Shown piece by piece: positions 35,725-42,664 of a stretch of 64,000 bases of DNA. The notes beneath the pieces are model-generated. The model worked only from the letters and a program-made list of their open reading frames with translations. It was not told the DNA's origin and did no database searches. Each line of letters begins with the position of its first letter. The stretch's first letter is position 1. The DNA lies in assembly GCF_000961885.1 (NCBI RefSeq), contig NZ_JZKH01000026.1:26910-90909 (forward strand), in the 5' to 3' direction. This DNA comes from Streptomyces rubellomurinus. Its GTDB lineage: Bacteria; Actinomycetota; Actinomycetes; Streptomycetales; Streptomycetaceae. Both the position numbers and the translations under genes were made by a program.

Positions 35725-35737
35725 CTGCTGACCAAGT

Positions 35738-35771
35738 CCGAAGCCCCGGGGCGAGTGCCCCGGGGCTTCGG
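35738..35771 (+). terminator. Attenuator terminator hairpin
   Basis: A perfect 14-bp stem (35738-35751 and 35758-35771, core GAAGCCCCGGGG) with loop CGAGTG, 50 bases before the thrS-like gene. It should stop transcription when the leader peptide is translated fast. Leader bases around 35711-35716 could pair with the left arm as an antiterminator when ribosomes stall at the Thr codons. Confidence 0.75.
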
Positions 35772-35821
35772 CGTTCCCGGCTCCACTCGCCCGGCGGCCC
35801 ACCCGAGCGGAGACCACCCTC

Positions 35822-37141
35822 ATGAACCACCCCGTGAACCACCACGAGCAGTCGAACGGCCACAAGCAGTCGAACGGCCGTGTCCAGGCGGACCCGCACG
35901 ACCACCGCCGGCTCGGCCGGGAACTCGACCTCTTCGACAGCGACCCGCTGATGGGCGCGGGCCTCCCGTACTGGCTGCCCGGCGGCGCCGCCGTCCGGCA
36001 CGCGCTGGAGGAGTTCATCCGCGACCGCGAGCGCCGGGCCGGCTACCGCCACGTCTATTCGCCGGTGCTCGGCAAGCGCGAACTGTACGAGATCTCCGGC
36101 CACTGGGAGCACTACCAGGAGGACATGTTCCCGCCCATGCGGCTCGGCGCCGAGGAGGTGGTGCTGCGTCCCAGCCTCTGCCCGCACCATGCGCTGATCT
36201 TCCGCTCGCGCTCCCATAGCTACCGCGAACTGCCGCTGCGAATGGCCGAGTTGGGTGGGATGTACCGCTCCGAACTGTCCGGTGTGCTGGGCGGGCTGAC
36301 CAGGGTCCGGGCGATCCAGCTGAACGACGCGCACGTGTTCTGCACTCCCGAACAGGCCGCCGACGAGGCCGTCGCCGCGCTGGAGCTGATCCGCGCGGCG
36401 CACCGCGCGCTCGGCATCGAGCCCGTCCGCTACCGGCTCTCGCTGCCCGGCGCGGGCGGCAAGTACGTGGCCGACCCGGCGCTCTGGGAGCGGGCGGTGG
36501 CGCTGCTCACCGAGGTGCTGGAGCGCTCCGGGGTGCCGTTCGAGGCGGCGGAGGGCGAGGCGGCGTTCTACGGGCCGAAGATCGACGTCCAGATCGCCGA
36601 CGCCGCCGGGCGGGAGTCCACCCTGTCCACCGTGCAGATCGACTTCCACCAGCCGCAGCGCTTCAACCTGCACTACATCGGCGCGGACGGCGCCAAGCAC
36701 CGGCCGGTGATGGTGCACCGCAGTGTGATCGGCAGCGTCGAGCGGGTGGTCGCCCACCTGATCGAGCTCTACGGCGGGGCGTTCCCGGCCTGGCTGGCGC
36801 CCGTCCAGGTGGTGCTGGTGCCGGTCTCCGAGGCCCAACTCCCGCAGGCCGAGCGGCAGCGGCAGCGCTGCCTGGACCTCGGCTTGCGGGCCGAGGTGGC
36901 CGGGCCGGAGCAGGGCAGCCTCGGCGCCCGGATCCGGGCGGCCCGGCTGGTCCCGTACCAGGCGGTGATCGGGGCGAAGGAGGCCGCGGACGAGCAGGTC
37001 GCGCTGCGGCTGCGGGACGGGCGCAAGCTGGAGCCGATGGCGGCGGAGGCGGCCTGGGCGCGGATCGGCGAGCAGGTGGCGGACTGTGCGCCGGAGTTGT
37101 GGGCGGACGGCCTTGAGGCCGTCGGGCCCGCGGCTCGGTAG
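35822..37141 (+). CDS. thrS: Short threonyl-tRNA synthetase (no TGS or editing domain)
   Basis: A 439-aa class II synthetase starting after a 30-residue polar leader directly with the catalytic core (LDLFDSDPLMGAGLPYWLPGG). Motif 2 is MYRSELSGVLGGLTRVR. The zinc ligands are kept: Cys in RPSLCPHHA, His in NDAHVFC, His in VMVHRSVIGS. The anticodon-binding domain follows. Full ThrRS proteins are about 640-660 aa, so the N-terminal TGS and editing domains are absent. The Gln of the usual TQDDAH segment reads Leu here. It is probably a second, attenuator-controlled paralogue of housekeeping ThrRS. Confidence 0.88.
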   Translation: MNHPVNHHEQSNGHKQSNGRVQADPHDHRRLGRELDLFDSDPLMGAGLPYWLPGGAAVRHALEEFIRDRERRAGYRHVYSPVLGKRELYEISGHWEHYQEDMFPPMRLGAEEVVLRPSLCPHHALIFRSRSHSYRELPLRMAELGGMYRSELSGVLGGLTRVRAIQLNDAHVFCTPEQAADEAVAALELIRAAHRALGIEPVRYRLSLPGAGGKYVADPALWERAVALLTEVLERSGVPFEAAEGEAAFYGPKIDVQIADAAGRESTLSTVQIDFHQPQRFNLHYIGADGAKHRPVMVHRSVIGSVERVVAHLIELYGGAFPAWLAPVQVVLVPVSEAQLPQAERQRQRCLDLGLRAEVAGPEQGSLGARIRAARLVPYQAVIGAKEAADEQVALRLRDGRKLEPMAAEAAWARIGEQVADCAPELWADGLEAVGPAAR

Positions 37142-37205
37142 GGCGAGCGGCGGGCCGGGTTGGGCCGGTCGGGTCGCGTACCTGCCGGCCCGGCGCACCT
37201 GCGGG

Positions 37206-37616
37206 TCAGTACGACTGCAGCTCGATCAAGTGCCCCTCCGGGTCGCGCAGATGGGCGCTGCGCAGGTTCGGCCCCCAGTGCGGGCGGTCGGTGGCCCCGA
37301 CGACGAGGCTGCCGCCGTTGCGCAGGCAGAGGTCGAGCGCCACGTCCACGTCGTCGACCCGGAGGACCAGCATCGCGGTGTCCTGGACGGCGGCGCCCGG
37401 CCGGGCGGGCAGGTCGGCGGTGCCGAGGTCGGCGGCCATCGCGGCCCGGTCGTAGAGCACCAGCACGGCCTGCCCGTCGACGTCCCAGTTGGCGTACGGG
37501 CCCTCCGGCGTGCCCTTGACCAGGGCGGCGCCGGTGAGGGCGGGCAGGACGGCACGGTAGAAGCCGAAGCACTCGGCGAATCGGGTGACCAGCAGGCGGG
37601 GGTAGAGCGCGTCCAC
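37206..37616 (-). CDS. VOC family (glyoxalase/bleomycin resistance-like) protein
   Basis: A 136-aa protein with two paired beta-alpha-beta-beta-beta modules: LYPRLLVTRFAECFGFYRAV, then MLVLRVDDVDVALDL and HLRDPEGHLIELQSY (metal-binding Glu/His pattern). It may be a lyase, dioxygenase or antibiotic-binding protein. GTG 37616 has AGGAG upstream. It is divergent from a MarR gene, and the shared 122 bases contain two palindromes, so it is probably the MarR target. Confidence 0.87.
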   Translation of the reverse strand: MDALYPRLLVTRFAECFGFYRAVLPALTGAALVKGTPEGPYANWDVDGQAVLVLYDRAAMAADLGTADLPARPGAAVQDTAMLVLRVDDVDVALDLCLRNGGSLVVGATDRPHWGPNLRSAHLRDPEGHLIELQSY

Positions 37617-37693
37617 GGGTGAACTCCTGGGCTCGGAGGGGGCGTTGGGGGGCGTCGGGGGAAGGTGTGGCCCGGCGCGGCCCGGCGCCGAAT

Positions 37694-37713
37694 TAGTGGG
37701 TCGGCACCCACTA
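37694..37713. promoter_or_regulatory. MarR operator candidate, TAGTGGGT-N4-ACCCACTA
   Basis: A perfect 8+8 inverted repeat with a 4-base spacer, in the region between the divergent VOC and MarR genes. Size and form fit a MarR dimer site. Confidence 0.65.
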
Positions 37714-37732
37714 TAGGGAGGGACCCTAGACT
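37714..37732. promoter_or_regulatory. Second palindrome TAGGG-N5-CCCTA overlapping -10 TAGACT
   Basis: Bases 37714-37728 form a second inverted repeat. It overlaps TAGACT (37727-37732), a good -10 whose start point would be the MarR ATG itself (leaderless). Binding here would give autorepression. Confidence 0.5.
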
Positions 37733-37738
37733 GGCGCC

Positions 37739-38221
37739 ATGGTTTCCGATCTTCCGCCGCTGCCGCCCGGCCACGCCCTGCCGCCGACCCTGCTCGACCT
37801 CAGCACCTACCTGCTGTCCCGGATCGGCAAGTCCTCGCGCGGCCGCCTCGCCGAGCTGCTGGCCGAACGCGACCTCCGGCTCTGGGACATGGCGGTGCTG
37901 GCCGCCCTCTCCGACTTCGGGCCGCAGGCCCAGCGCGACCTGGTCCGGCGCCTGGGCATCGACCCGAGCGACCTCGCGAAGGTCGCCGACCAGCTCGCCG
38001 CCGCCGGCTACGTCGAGCGGGCCAGGGACGCGGCGGACCGGCGGCGGGTCTCGGTCACGATCACCGCGGCCGGGCGGGTGCTGCTCGCCGAACTGGACGA
38101 GCAGGCGCGGGCGGTGCAGGACGAGGTGCTGGCGCCGCTGGACGCGGGCGAGCGGGAGGTGCTGCACGGGCTGCTGCTGCGGCTGCACCGGGCGCAGGGG
38201 GAGCGGCGCGGCGCCATGTAG
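37739..38221 (+). CDS. MarR-family transcriptional regulator
   Basis: A 160-aa MarR protein. The winged helix contains QRDLVRRLGIDPSDLAKVADQL and the wing ARDAADRRRVSVTITAAG. Helices at both ends form the dimer. ATG 37739 is probably the transcript start. It likely represses itself and the divergent VOC gene through the palindromes between them; ligands are typically phenolic or antibiotic-like compounds. Confidence 0.9.
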   Translation: MVSDLPPLPPGHALPPTLLDLSTYLLSRIGKSSRGRLAELLAERDLRLWDMAVLAALSDFGPQAQRDLVRRLGIDPSDLAKVADQLAAAGYVERARDAADRRRVSVTITAAGRVLLAELDEQARAVQDEVLAPLDAGEREVLHGLLLRLHRAQGERRGAM

Positions 38222-38332
38222 CGCGCAGCCGGCGGCGGGCCGGAGAAGCGAGGGGCCCGCAGAAACGAGGGGCCCGGGGAAACGCGAGGGCGAGGAGAAT
38301 CAACTCCCCGCCACTACCAAGCTATAGCGCAC

Positions 38333-38356
38333 CGGGGGGCTTGCGGCAAGGCCCCC
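38333..38356. terminator. Imperfect hairpin downstream of MarR gene
   Basis: A GGGGGGCTTG arm and a CAAGGCCCCC arm flank a short CGG loop with one bulge. It lies between the MarR gene and the next plus-strand gene and is a plausible terminator for the former. Confidence 0.4.
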
Positions 38357-38416
38357 GTCATGCCCCAGGATGGTCGGCCTCAGCCGGAATCGAGTGGGAA
38401 CAGGGTGAATTGCGGC

Positions 38417-39652
38417 ATGCGCGTGGTGTTGTCGACCTGGGGATCGCGAGGGGACGTCGAGCCGCTGGCGGGGCTGGCGGTGCGGTTGCGCGAGCTCGGG
38501 GCGGAGGTCCGGGTGTGCGCGCCGCCGGACGAGGAGTTCGCGGCGTTGCTGGCCGGTGCGGGCGTGCCGCTGGTGCCCTGCGGCCCGTCGGTGCGCTCGG
38601 TGGTGACCGGCACCAGGGCGCCGACCATGGAGGACGCGTTCCGGCTCGCCGGCGAGCTGGTCGCCGACCGGTTCGAGGTGCTCGCCGAGGCGGCGGCGGA
38701 CTGTGACGCGGTGCTGGCGACCGGCCTGATGCCCGCCGGTGTCAGGTCGGTGGCCGAGCAGTTGGGGATCCCGTACGTGTTCGCGTGCTTCCACCCGTTC
38801 GGTCTGCCGTCGCGGCGGTTCGCGCCGCAGCGGCGGCCCGGCAAGCCGTCGCCGGAGGGGGAGACCGACCTGAAGGTGCTGTGGGAGCAGGACGCCGAAC
38901 GGGTGAACGCGCTGTACGGCCCGGCGCTCAACCGCCACCGGGCGGCGATCGGCCTGCCGCCGGTGGCGAACGTGCGCGACCACGTCTACACGGAGCGGCC
39001 GTGGCTGGCGGCGGACCCGGTGCTGGGGCCGTGGCAGGACGCGACCGAGCTCGACCTCGTGCAGACCGGCGCGTGGTTCCGGCCGGACACCCGCCCGCTG
39101 CCGCCGGAGCTGGCGGCGTTCCTGGCGGCCGGCCCGCCGCCGGTGTACGTGGGCTTCGGCAGCATGGCCATGCGGACGGCGCCGGAGCTCGCCCGGGTGG
39201 CCGTCGAGGCGGTCCGGGCGCACGGACTGCGGGTGCTCCTCGGCCGTGGCTGGGCCGAGTTGGCGGCGGTCGACGACCGGGGGGACTGCTTCGTCGTCGG
39301 CGAGGTCAACCAGCAGGAGCTGTTCGGCCGGGTGGCCGCCGTCGTGCACCACGGCGGCGCCGGCACCACGGCGACGGCCGCCCGGGCCGGAGCGCCCCAG
39401 GTGATCGTGCCGCAGATCGTCGACCAGCCGCACTGGGCGGCCCGGGTGGCCGAGTTGGGCATCGGCGCGGCGCACCCGGGCCCGGTGCCGACCGTCGACT
39501 CCCTGTCCGCGGCGCTCGCCACCGCGCTGGCGCCCGCGACGGCGGCGCGGGCGAGGGCCGTGGCCGGTACCGTCCGCACCGATGGGGCGGCGGTGGCGGC
39601 GAAGCTGCTGCTCGACGTGGCCGACCGGGGGAGGCGGCCCGCCGCCGGGTGA
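38417..39652 (+). CDS. GT1-family glycosyltransferase (vancomycin/sterol GT type)
   Basis: A 411-aa GT-B enzyme. The N-terminus is MRVVLSTWGSRGDVEPLAGL (acceptor half). The donor half has VYVGFGSMAMR and the signature HHGGAGTTATAARAGAPQV with IVDQPHWAARV. This is the MGT/GtfB-like subgroup found in antibiotic glycosylation and in macrolide inactivation. ATG 38417 is chosen; an upstream ATG at 38360 would add 19 residues without features. Target unknown; it ends convergent to an NlpC/P60 gene. Confidence 0.9.
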   Translation: MRVVLSTWGSRGDVEPLAGLAVRLRELGAEVRVCAPPDEEFAALLAGAGVPLVPCGPSVRSVVTGTRAPTMEDAFRLAGELVADRFEVLAEAAADCDAVLATGLMPAGVRSVAEQLGIPYVFACFHPFGLPSRRFAPQRRPGKPSPEGETDLKVLWEQDAERVNALYGPALNRHRAAIGLPPVANVRDHVYTERPWLAADPVLGPWQDATELDLVQTGAWFRPDTRPLPPELAAFLAAGPPPVYVGFGSMAMRTAPELARVAVEAVRAHGLRVLLGRGWAELAAVDDRGDCFVVGEVNQQELFGRVAAVVHHGGAGTTATAARAGAPQVIVPQIVDQPHWAARVAELGIGAAHPGPVPTVDSLSAALATALAPATAARARAVAGTVRTDGAAVAAKLLLDVADRGRRPAAG

Positions 39653-39673
39653 CGCACGCGGCGGCCGGGGACG

Positions 39674-40315
39674 TCACGGAGTTGCGGCACCCGGGCGGCG
39701 GGCACCCGCGAACTCCCCGGCCCAGCGCGGCACTTCCAGCACCCGCTCGACCCGGGCGACCGGCGTGCCGGTGCGTTCGGCGTGGATCATCGCGCCGTCG
39801 CCGACGAAGATCCCGACGTGGTGCAGCGGGGCGTCCGGGCGGGAGAAGAACAGCAGGTCGCCCGGGGCGAGTGCGTCGCGCTCGACCGGTGCGGCGCGGT
39901 GGTACTGGGCGACGGTGTAGTGGCCGAGTTCGACGGTGCCGTGGCTGGCCCGGTACCAGCAGTGGAGGGCGAGGCCGCTGCAGTCGAAGCCGACCGTGGT
40001 CTCGCCCAGACACTTCCCGTTCAGGTAGCCGTTCTCGTCGTCGCAGAAGCCGAGGCTCGGGCCGAGCCGGTCGCCGCCGCCCCACGCGTACGGCACGCCG
40101 AGCTGGGAGGCGGCGACGGCGGCCACCCGGCGGCCGAGGGCGGCGGCGCCGGCGGTCGCGGGGAGCCCGGGGCCGGGGCCGGGCCTGGGGCCGGAGGAGT
40201 CGGCGCGGGCGGGTGCGGCGACGGCCGGTACCAGCCCGGCGCCGAGGGCGAGGCCGAAGAGACGGCGGCGGCCGAGCCCGGGGAAGCGGTCGCGGCGGGG
40301 CGGTGGGGACTCCAT
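39674..40315 (-). CDS. Secreted NlpC/P60 peptidoglycan hydrolase
   Basis: A 213-aa exported protein with a Tat-like N-terminus (GRRRLFGLALGAGLVPAVAA). The NlpC/P60 domain has the catalytic Cys in GFDCSGLALHCWY and His in HHVGIFVGDG. It probably cleaves cell-wall stem peptides. It has an insertion with two extra Cys (GFCDDENGYLNGKCLG) before the catalytic Cys, likely a disulfide loop. Upstream lies the region with the ArpA-type operator. Confidence 0.88.
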   Translation of the reverse strand: MESPPPRRDRFPGLGRRRLFGLALGAGLVPAVAAPARADSSGPRPGPGPGLPATAGAAALGRRVAAVAASQLGVPYAWGGGDRLGPSLGFCDDENGYLNGKCLGETTVGFDCSGLALHCWYRASHGTVELGHYTVAQYHRAAPVERDALAPGDLLFFSRPDAPLHHVGIFVGDGAMIHAERTGTPVARVERVLEVPRWAGEFAGARRPGAATP

Positions 40316-40724
40316 CGGGTGACTCCCGGTTCGGTGCGGTGCGGTGCGGTCGGTGCGGTTCGGCGGGCGCCGCTCGGAAGGTTCCAGGATTCCGGTCGAG
40401 TGGGCCCCTCGCCATCACCCGCACCGGTGAATCGCGGACCGGGTGGATCGGGGAGGGTGATGGACCATCGGGCAGGAACCAAACCGATCGTCCGGTTTGG
40501 CCTGGGAGTGAACGCCCCGGCCGCGTCGAGCCGTTGGCGGTGCGAATTAATTCCACGCTGGCACAAATTCGAGTTGACCGAATATCGAACACGCGGGTGG
40601 GGGAAGGGGCGCGCGCACGGACGAATTCCTGGCGTCTTCTCATCCCGACTTCTTGTCGCCCCGAGGACGCCCGTCGCTAGGATGCGGGGTGTTCGGTTCG
40701 GTTCGGGGACGGGCGCAGGGCGGG
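40316..40724. promoter_or_regulatory. Regulatory region between NlpC/P60 gene and ArpA-like gene
   Basis: A 409-base non-coding region. Near 40335-40370 it holds a short tandem tract of GGTGC units. At 40479 it holds the 22-bp ArpA-type palindrome. From 40545 to 40600 comes an A/T-rich stretch (GCGAATTAATTCC, GACCGAATATCG) that may carry the promoter of the ArpA-like gene. No gene is apparent. Confidence 0.5.
40479..40500. promoter_or_regulatory. ArpA/ScbR-type autoregulatory element (22-bp palindrome)
   Basis: A perfect CCAAACCG-N6-CGGTTTGG palindrome. Each 11-base half matches the ArpA consensus GGYCGGWWYGK at 10 of 11 positions (the second base differs in each). It lies about 245 bases upstream of an ArpA-like gene and 164 bases upstream of the NlpC/P60 gene, so either or both may be controlled. 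Confidence 0.75.
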
Positions 40725-41435
40725 GTGGTTGCGGTGGTGCGACAGGAGCGGGCGCTTCGGACGCGAAGGCTGATCCTCGAGGCGGCGGCCTCGGTCTTCG
40801 ACGAGTTCGGGTACGAGAGCGCCACCATCGGCGAGGTGGTCGCCCGGGCCGGGGTCACCCGCGGCGCGGTGTATTTCCATTTCGCCTCCAAGCGGGACCT
40901 CGCGCGCGGTGTGCTCGAGGAGCAGTTCTCCCAGGACGGCGTGCCCGAACGTTGCAGCAAGCTCCAGGAGTTCGTGGACACCGGAATGGTGGTCGCGCAT
41001 CTGATGCCGCGTGATCCGCTGCTCAGCGCGGGAGCCCGGCTCTCGCTCGGCCAGGACGCCTTCGACGACCTCGGCAGCGGGGCGATTCCCGGCTGGATCC
41101 GCCGGATGGAGGCGCTGCTGGTCGCGGCCGGCGAACGCGGCGAACTGCTGCCGCACGTCGTCCCGGCGGACACCGCGTGGCTGATGACCGCGGCGTGGAC
41201 GGGCGTGCAGATCCAGTCCCAGAAGCTGTCCGGGCGGGCCGACTTGGAGCAACGGGTGGCCGCGCTGTACCGGCACCTGCTGCCCAGCATCGCGGTGCCG
41301 GGCGTACTCGCCGCGCTGCGGATCGGGTCGGGCCGCGGGGCCGAGGTGGTGGCCGAAGTGGCGGCGGCCCGGGCGGCGGCGGGGGACTCCGAAGCGCAGC
41401 CCGCGGTGGTGGCGGGCGGGGTCGGCGCGCACTGA
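40725..41435 (+). CDS. TetR-family regulator, ArpA/ScbR gamma-butyrolactone receptor-like
   Basis: About 236 aa. The HTH region VRQERALRTRRLILEAAASV and GVTRGAVYFHFASKRDLARG is the hallmark of the ArpA/ScbR/BarA receptor group. The C-terminal domain ends with helices around PADTAWLMTAAWTGVQIQSQ, containing the conserved Trp positions of butyrolactone receptors. GTG 40725 is chosen; 40734 and 40737 are in-frame alternatives. An ArpA-type operator lies upstream. It may bind a butyrolactone signal or an antibiotic precursor (pseudo-receptor). Confidence 0.85.
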   Translation: MVAVVRQERALRTRRLILEAAASVFDEFGYESATIGEVVARAGVTRGAVYFHFASKRDLARGVLEEQFSQDGVPERCSKLQEFVDTGMVVAHLMPRDPLLSAGARLSLGQDAFDDLGSGAIPGWIRRMEALLVAAGERGELLPHVVPADTAWLMTAAWTGVQIQSQKLSGRADLEQRVAALYRHLLPSIAVPGVLAALRIGSGRGAEVVAEVAAARAAAGDSEAQPAVVAGGVGAH

Positions 41436-41810
41436 GTGCGGGCCCCGGTCGTGGCGTCAACTCGGCGACGCCGCAAGGCTGGTGGGGTTCGGGGTGCTGC
41501 CGTCGCCGGGCCGGGATCGGTCGCAAGGCCAGTGCCCGTGCGGAAAGATGCAAGGCGTTCGGTTTGTGGTGGCGGACCAGTCCGGGTCGGTGGATCCTCG
41601 CGGCCACTCCTGGGGCGGCTCCGCGTACGGCCTGAACTCGCCGTGCTCGTCGACCGTTGCCCCGCGCCTCCGTGCCACCCTGGTAAGGGAGTTGGGGGAG
41701 TCGTCCGGGGCCGGATTGTGTCGGCCACCACGCGCCGTCCTGCTTGCCGGGCCGCCGAGGGGGCCGGACCGGCTCGGGGTCAGGTCGTGTTCGTCATCGG
41801 GAGGGATCGA
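41436..41810. other. Intergenic region between the two ArpA-like genes
   Basis: A 375-base region with no gene recognised. It contains one good ArpA half-site (GTTCGGTTTGT at 41557-41567, 10 of 11 matches to the consensus) whose partner half is poor. Frames that cross it on either strand look like noise. It should hold the promoter of the second ArpA-like gene. Confidence 0.45.
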
Positions 41811-42568
41811 TGGACCAGGTGCGGCAGGAGAAGGCGCGGCGCACGCGCGGACGGCTACTGGAGGCGGGAGCGGAACTGTTCGACCGCTCCGGCTACGCGG
41901 GCGCCACCCTCGGCGAGATCGCCGCGGCGGCCGGCGTGACGAAGGGGGCGCTCTACTTCCACTTCACCTCCAAGGAGGAGCTGGCCGGCGCCGTCTTCGC
42001 CCAGGCCGAACGTTCCCTGCGCGCCGCCTGCGGCTCCCGGCGCACCGCCACCTCGCCGCTCCAGGCCCTGATCGACGCCGGCCACTGGCTCGCCGACGCC
42101 CTCGGTTCCGACCCGCTGATCCGGGCCGCCTTCCGGCTCGGCCGGGAGGGCGACTGGCAGTGTACGGGCGGGTCCGGACCCGGCTCAGGCGCCGGCCCCG
42201 CATCCGACTCAGGCGCGGGCCCCGGCTCAGGCCCCGCGCCCGGATCCGGCCCCGGATCCACCGATCCGCACGGCTTCCACGGCTTCCACGGCTTCCACGG
42301 CGTCTGGGCCGGCATCACCGGCGACCTGCTGGCCGCCGCCCGCCGCGCGGGCGAACTGCGCGGCCGCCCGGACGCCCCCGGCCCCGGCCCCGACACCCTG
42401 GTGGTGACCGCCGCCTGCGGCCTGGAGGTGGTCCTCGCGGACGGCTGCCCGCCCGAGGAACGGGCGCGCCGGGTCGGTGCCCTCTGGGACTGGCTGCTGC
42501 CCTGTCTCGTCCCCCCGGGCGCCGTCGGCGGCTACCGGACCGGCCCCCCGGCCCTCGGGCCGGCCTGA
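41811..42568 (+). CDS. TetR-family regulator, ArpA/ScbR-like, with low-complexity insertion
   Basis: A 252-aa receptor-like regulator. The HTH is MDQVRQEKARRTRGRLLEAG and GVTKGALYFHFTSKEELAGA, typical of the ArpA group. The ligand domain is interrupted near residues 118-165 by about 45 residues of Gly/Ser/Pro repeats and a HGFHGFHGFHG repeat. GGGAGGGATCG precedes ATG 41811. It follows another ArpA-like gene in tandem, 375 bases apart. The insertion might disturb ligand binding or form a flexible loop. Confidence 0.8.
42269..42300 (+). repeat. Tandem 9-bp repeat (CACGGCTTC x3)
   Basis: Three exact copies of a 9-base unit plus a partial one, inside the second ArpA-like gene. They encode the HGF tripeptide repeats. 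The adjacent 90 bases are also repeat-like (GGCTCAGGC and GGATCCGGC units). Confidence 0.8.
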
Positions 42569-42664
42569 GCCCCGGCGGCGCGGTGCCGCCCGGGACGCCA
42601 CCCAGGACGCCACCCGCTCCCGCCGCGACGGCCGAATGTCAGTACTACTCGCCATGATGGCGGT

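Noticed and set aside
40320..40375. The GGTGC tandem tract as a binding-site array
   Set aside because: It is a short, imperfect simple repeat in GC-rich DNA without dyad symmetry; slippage is enough to explain it.
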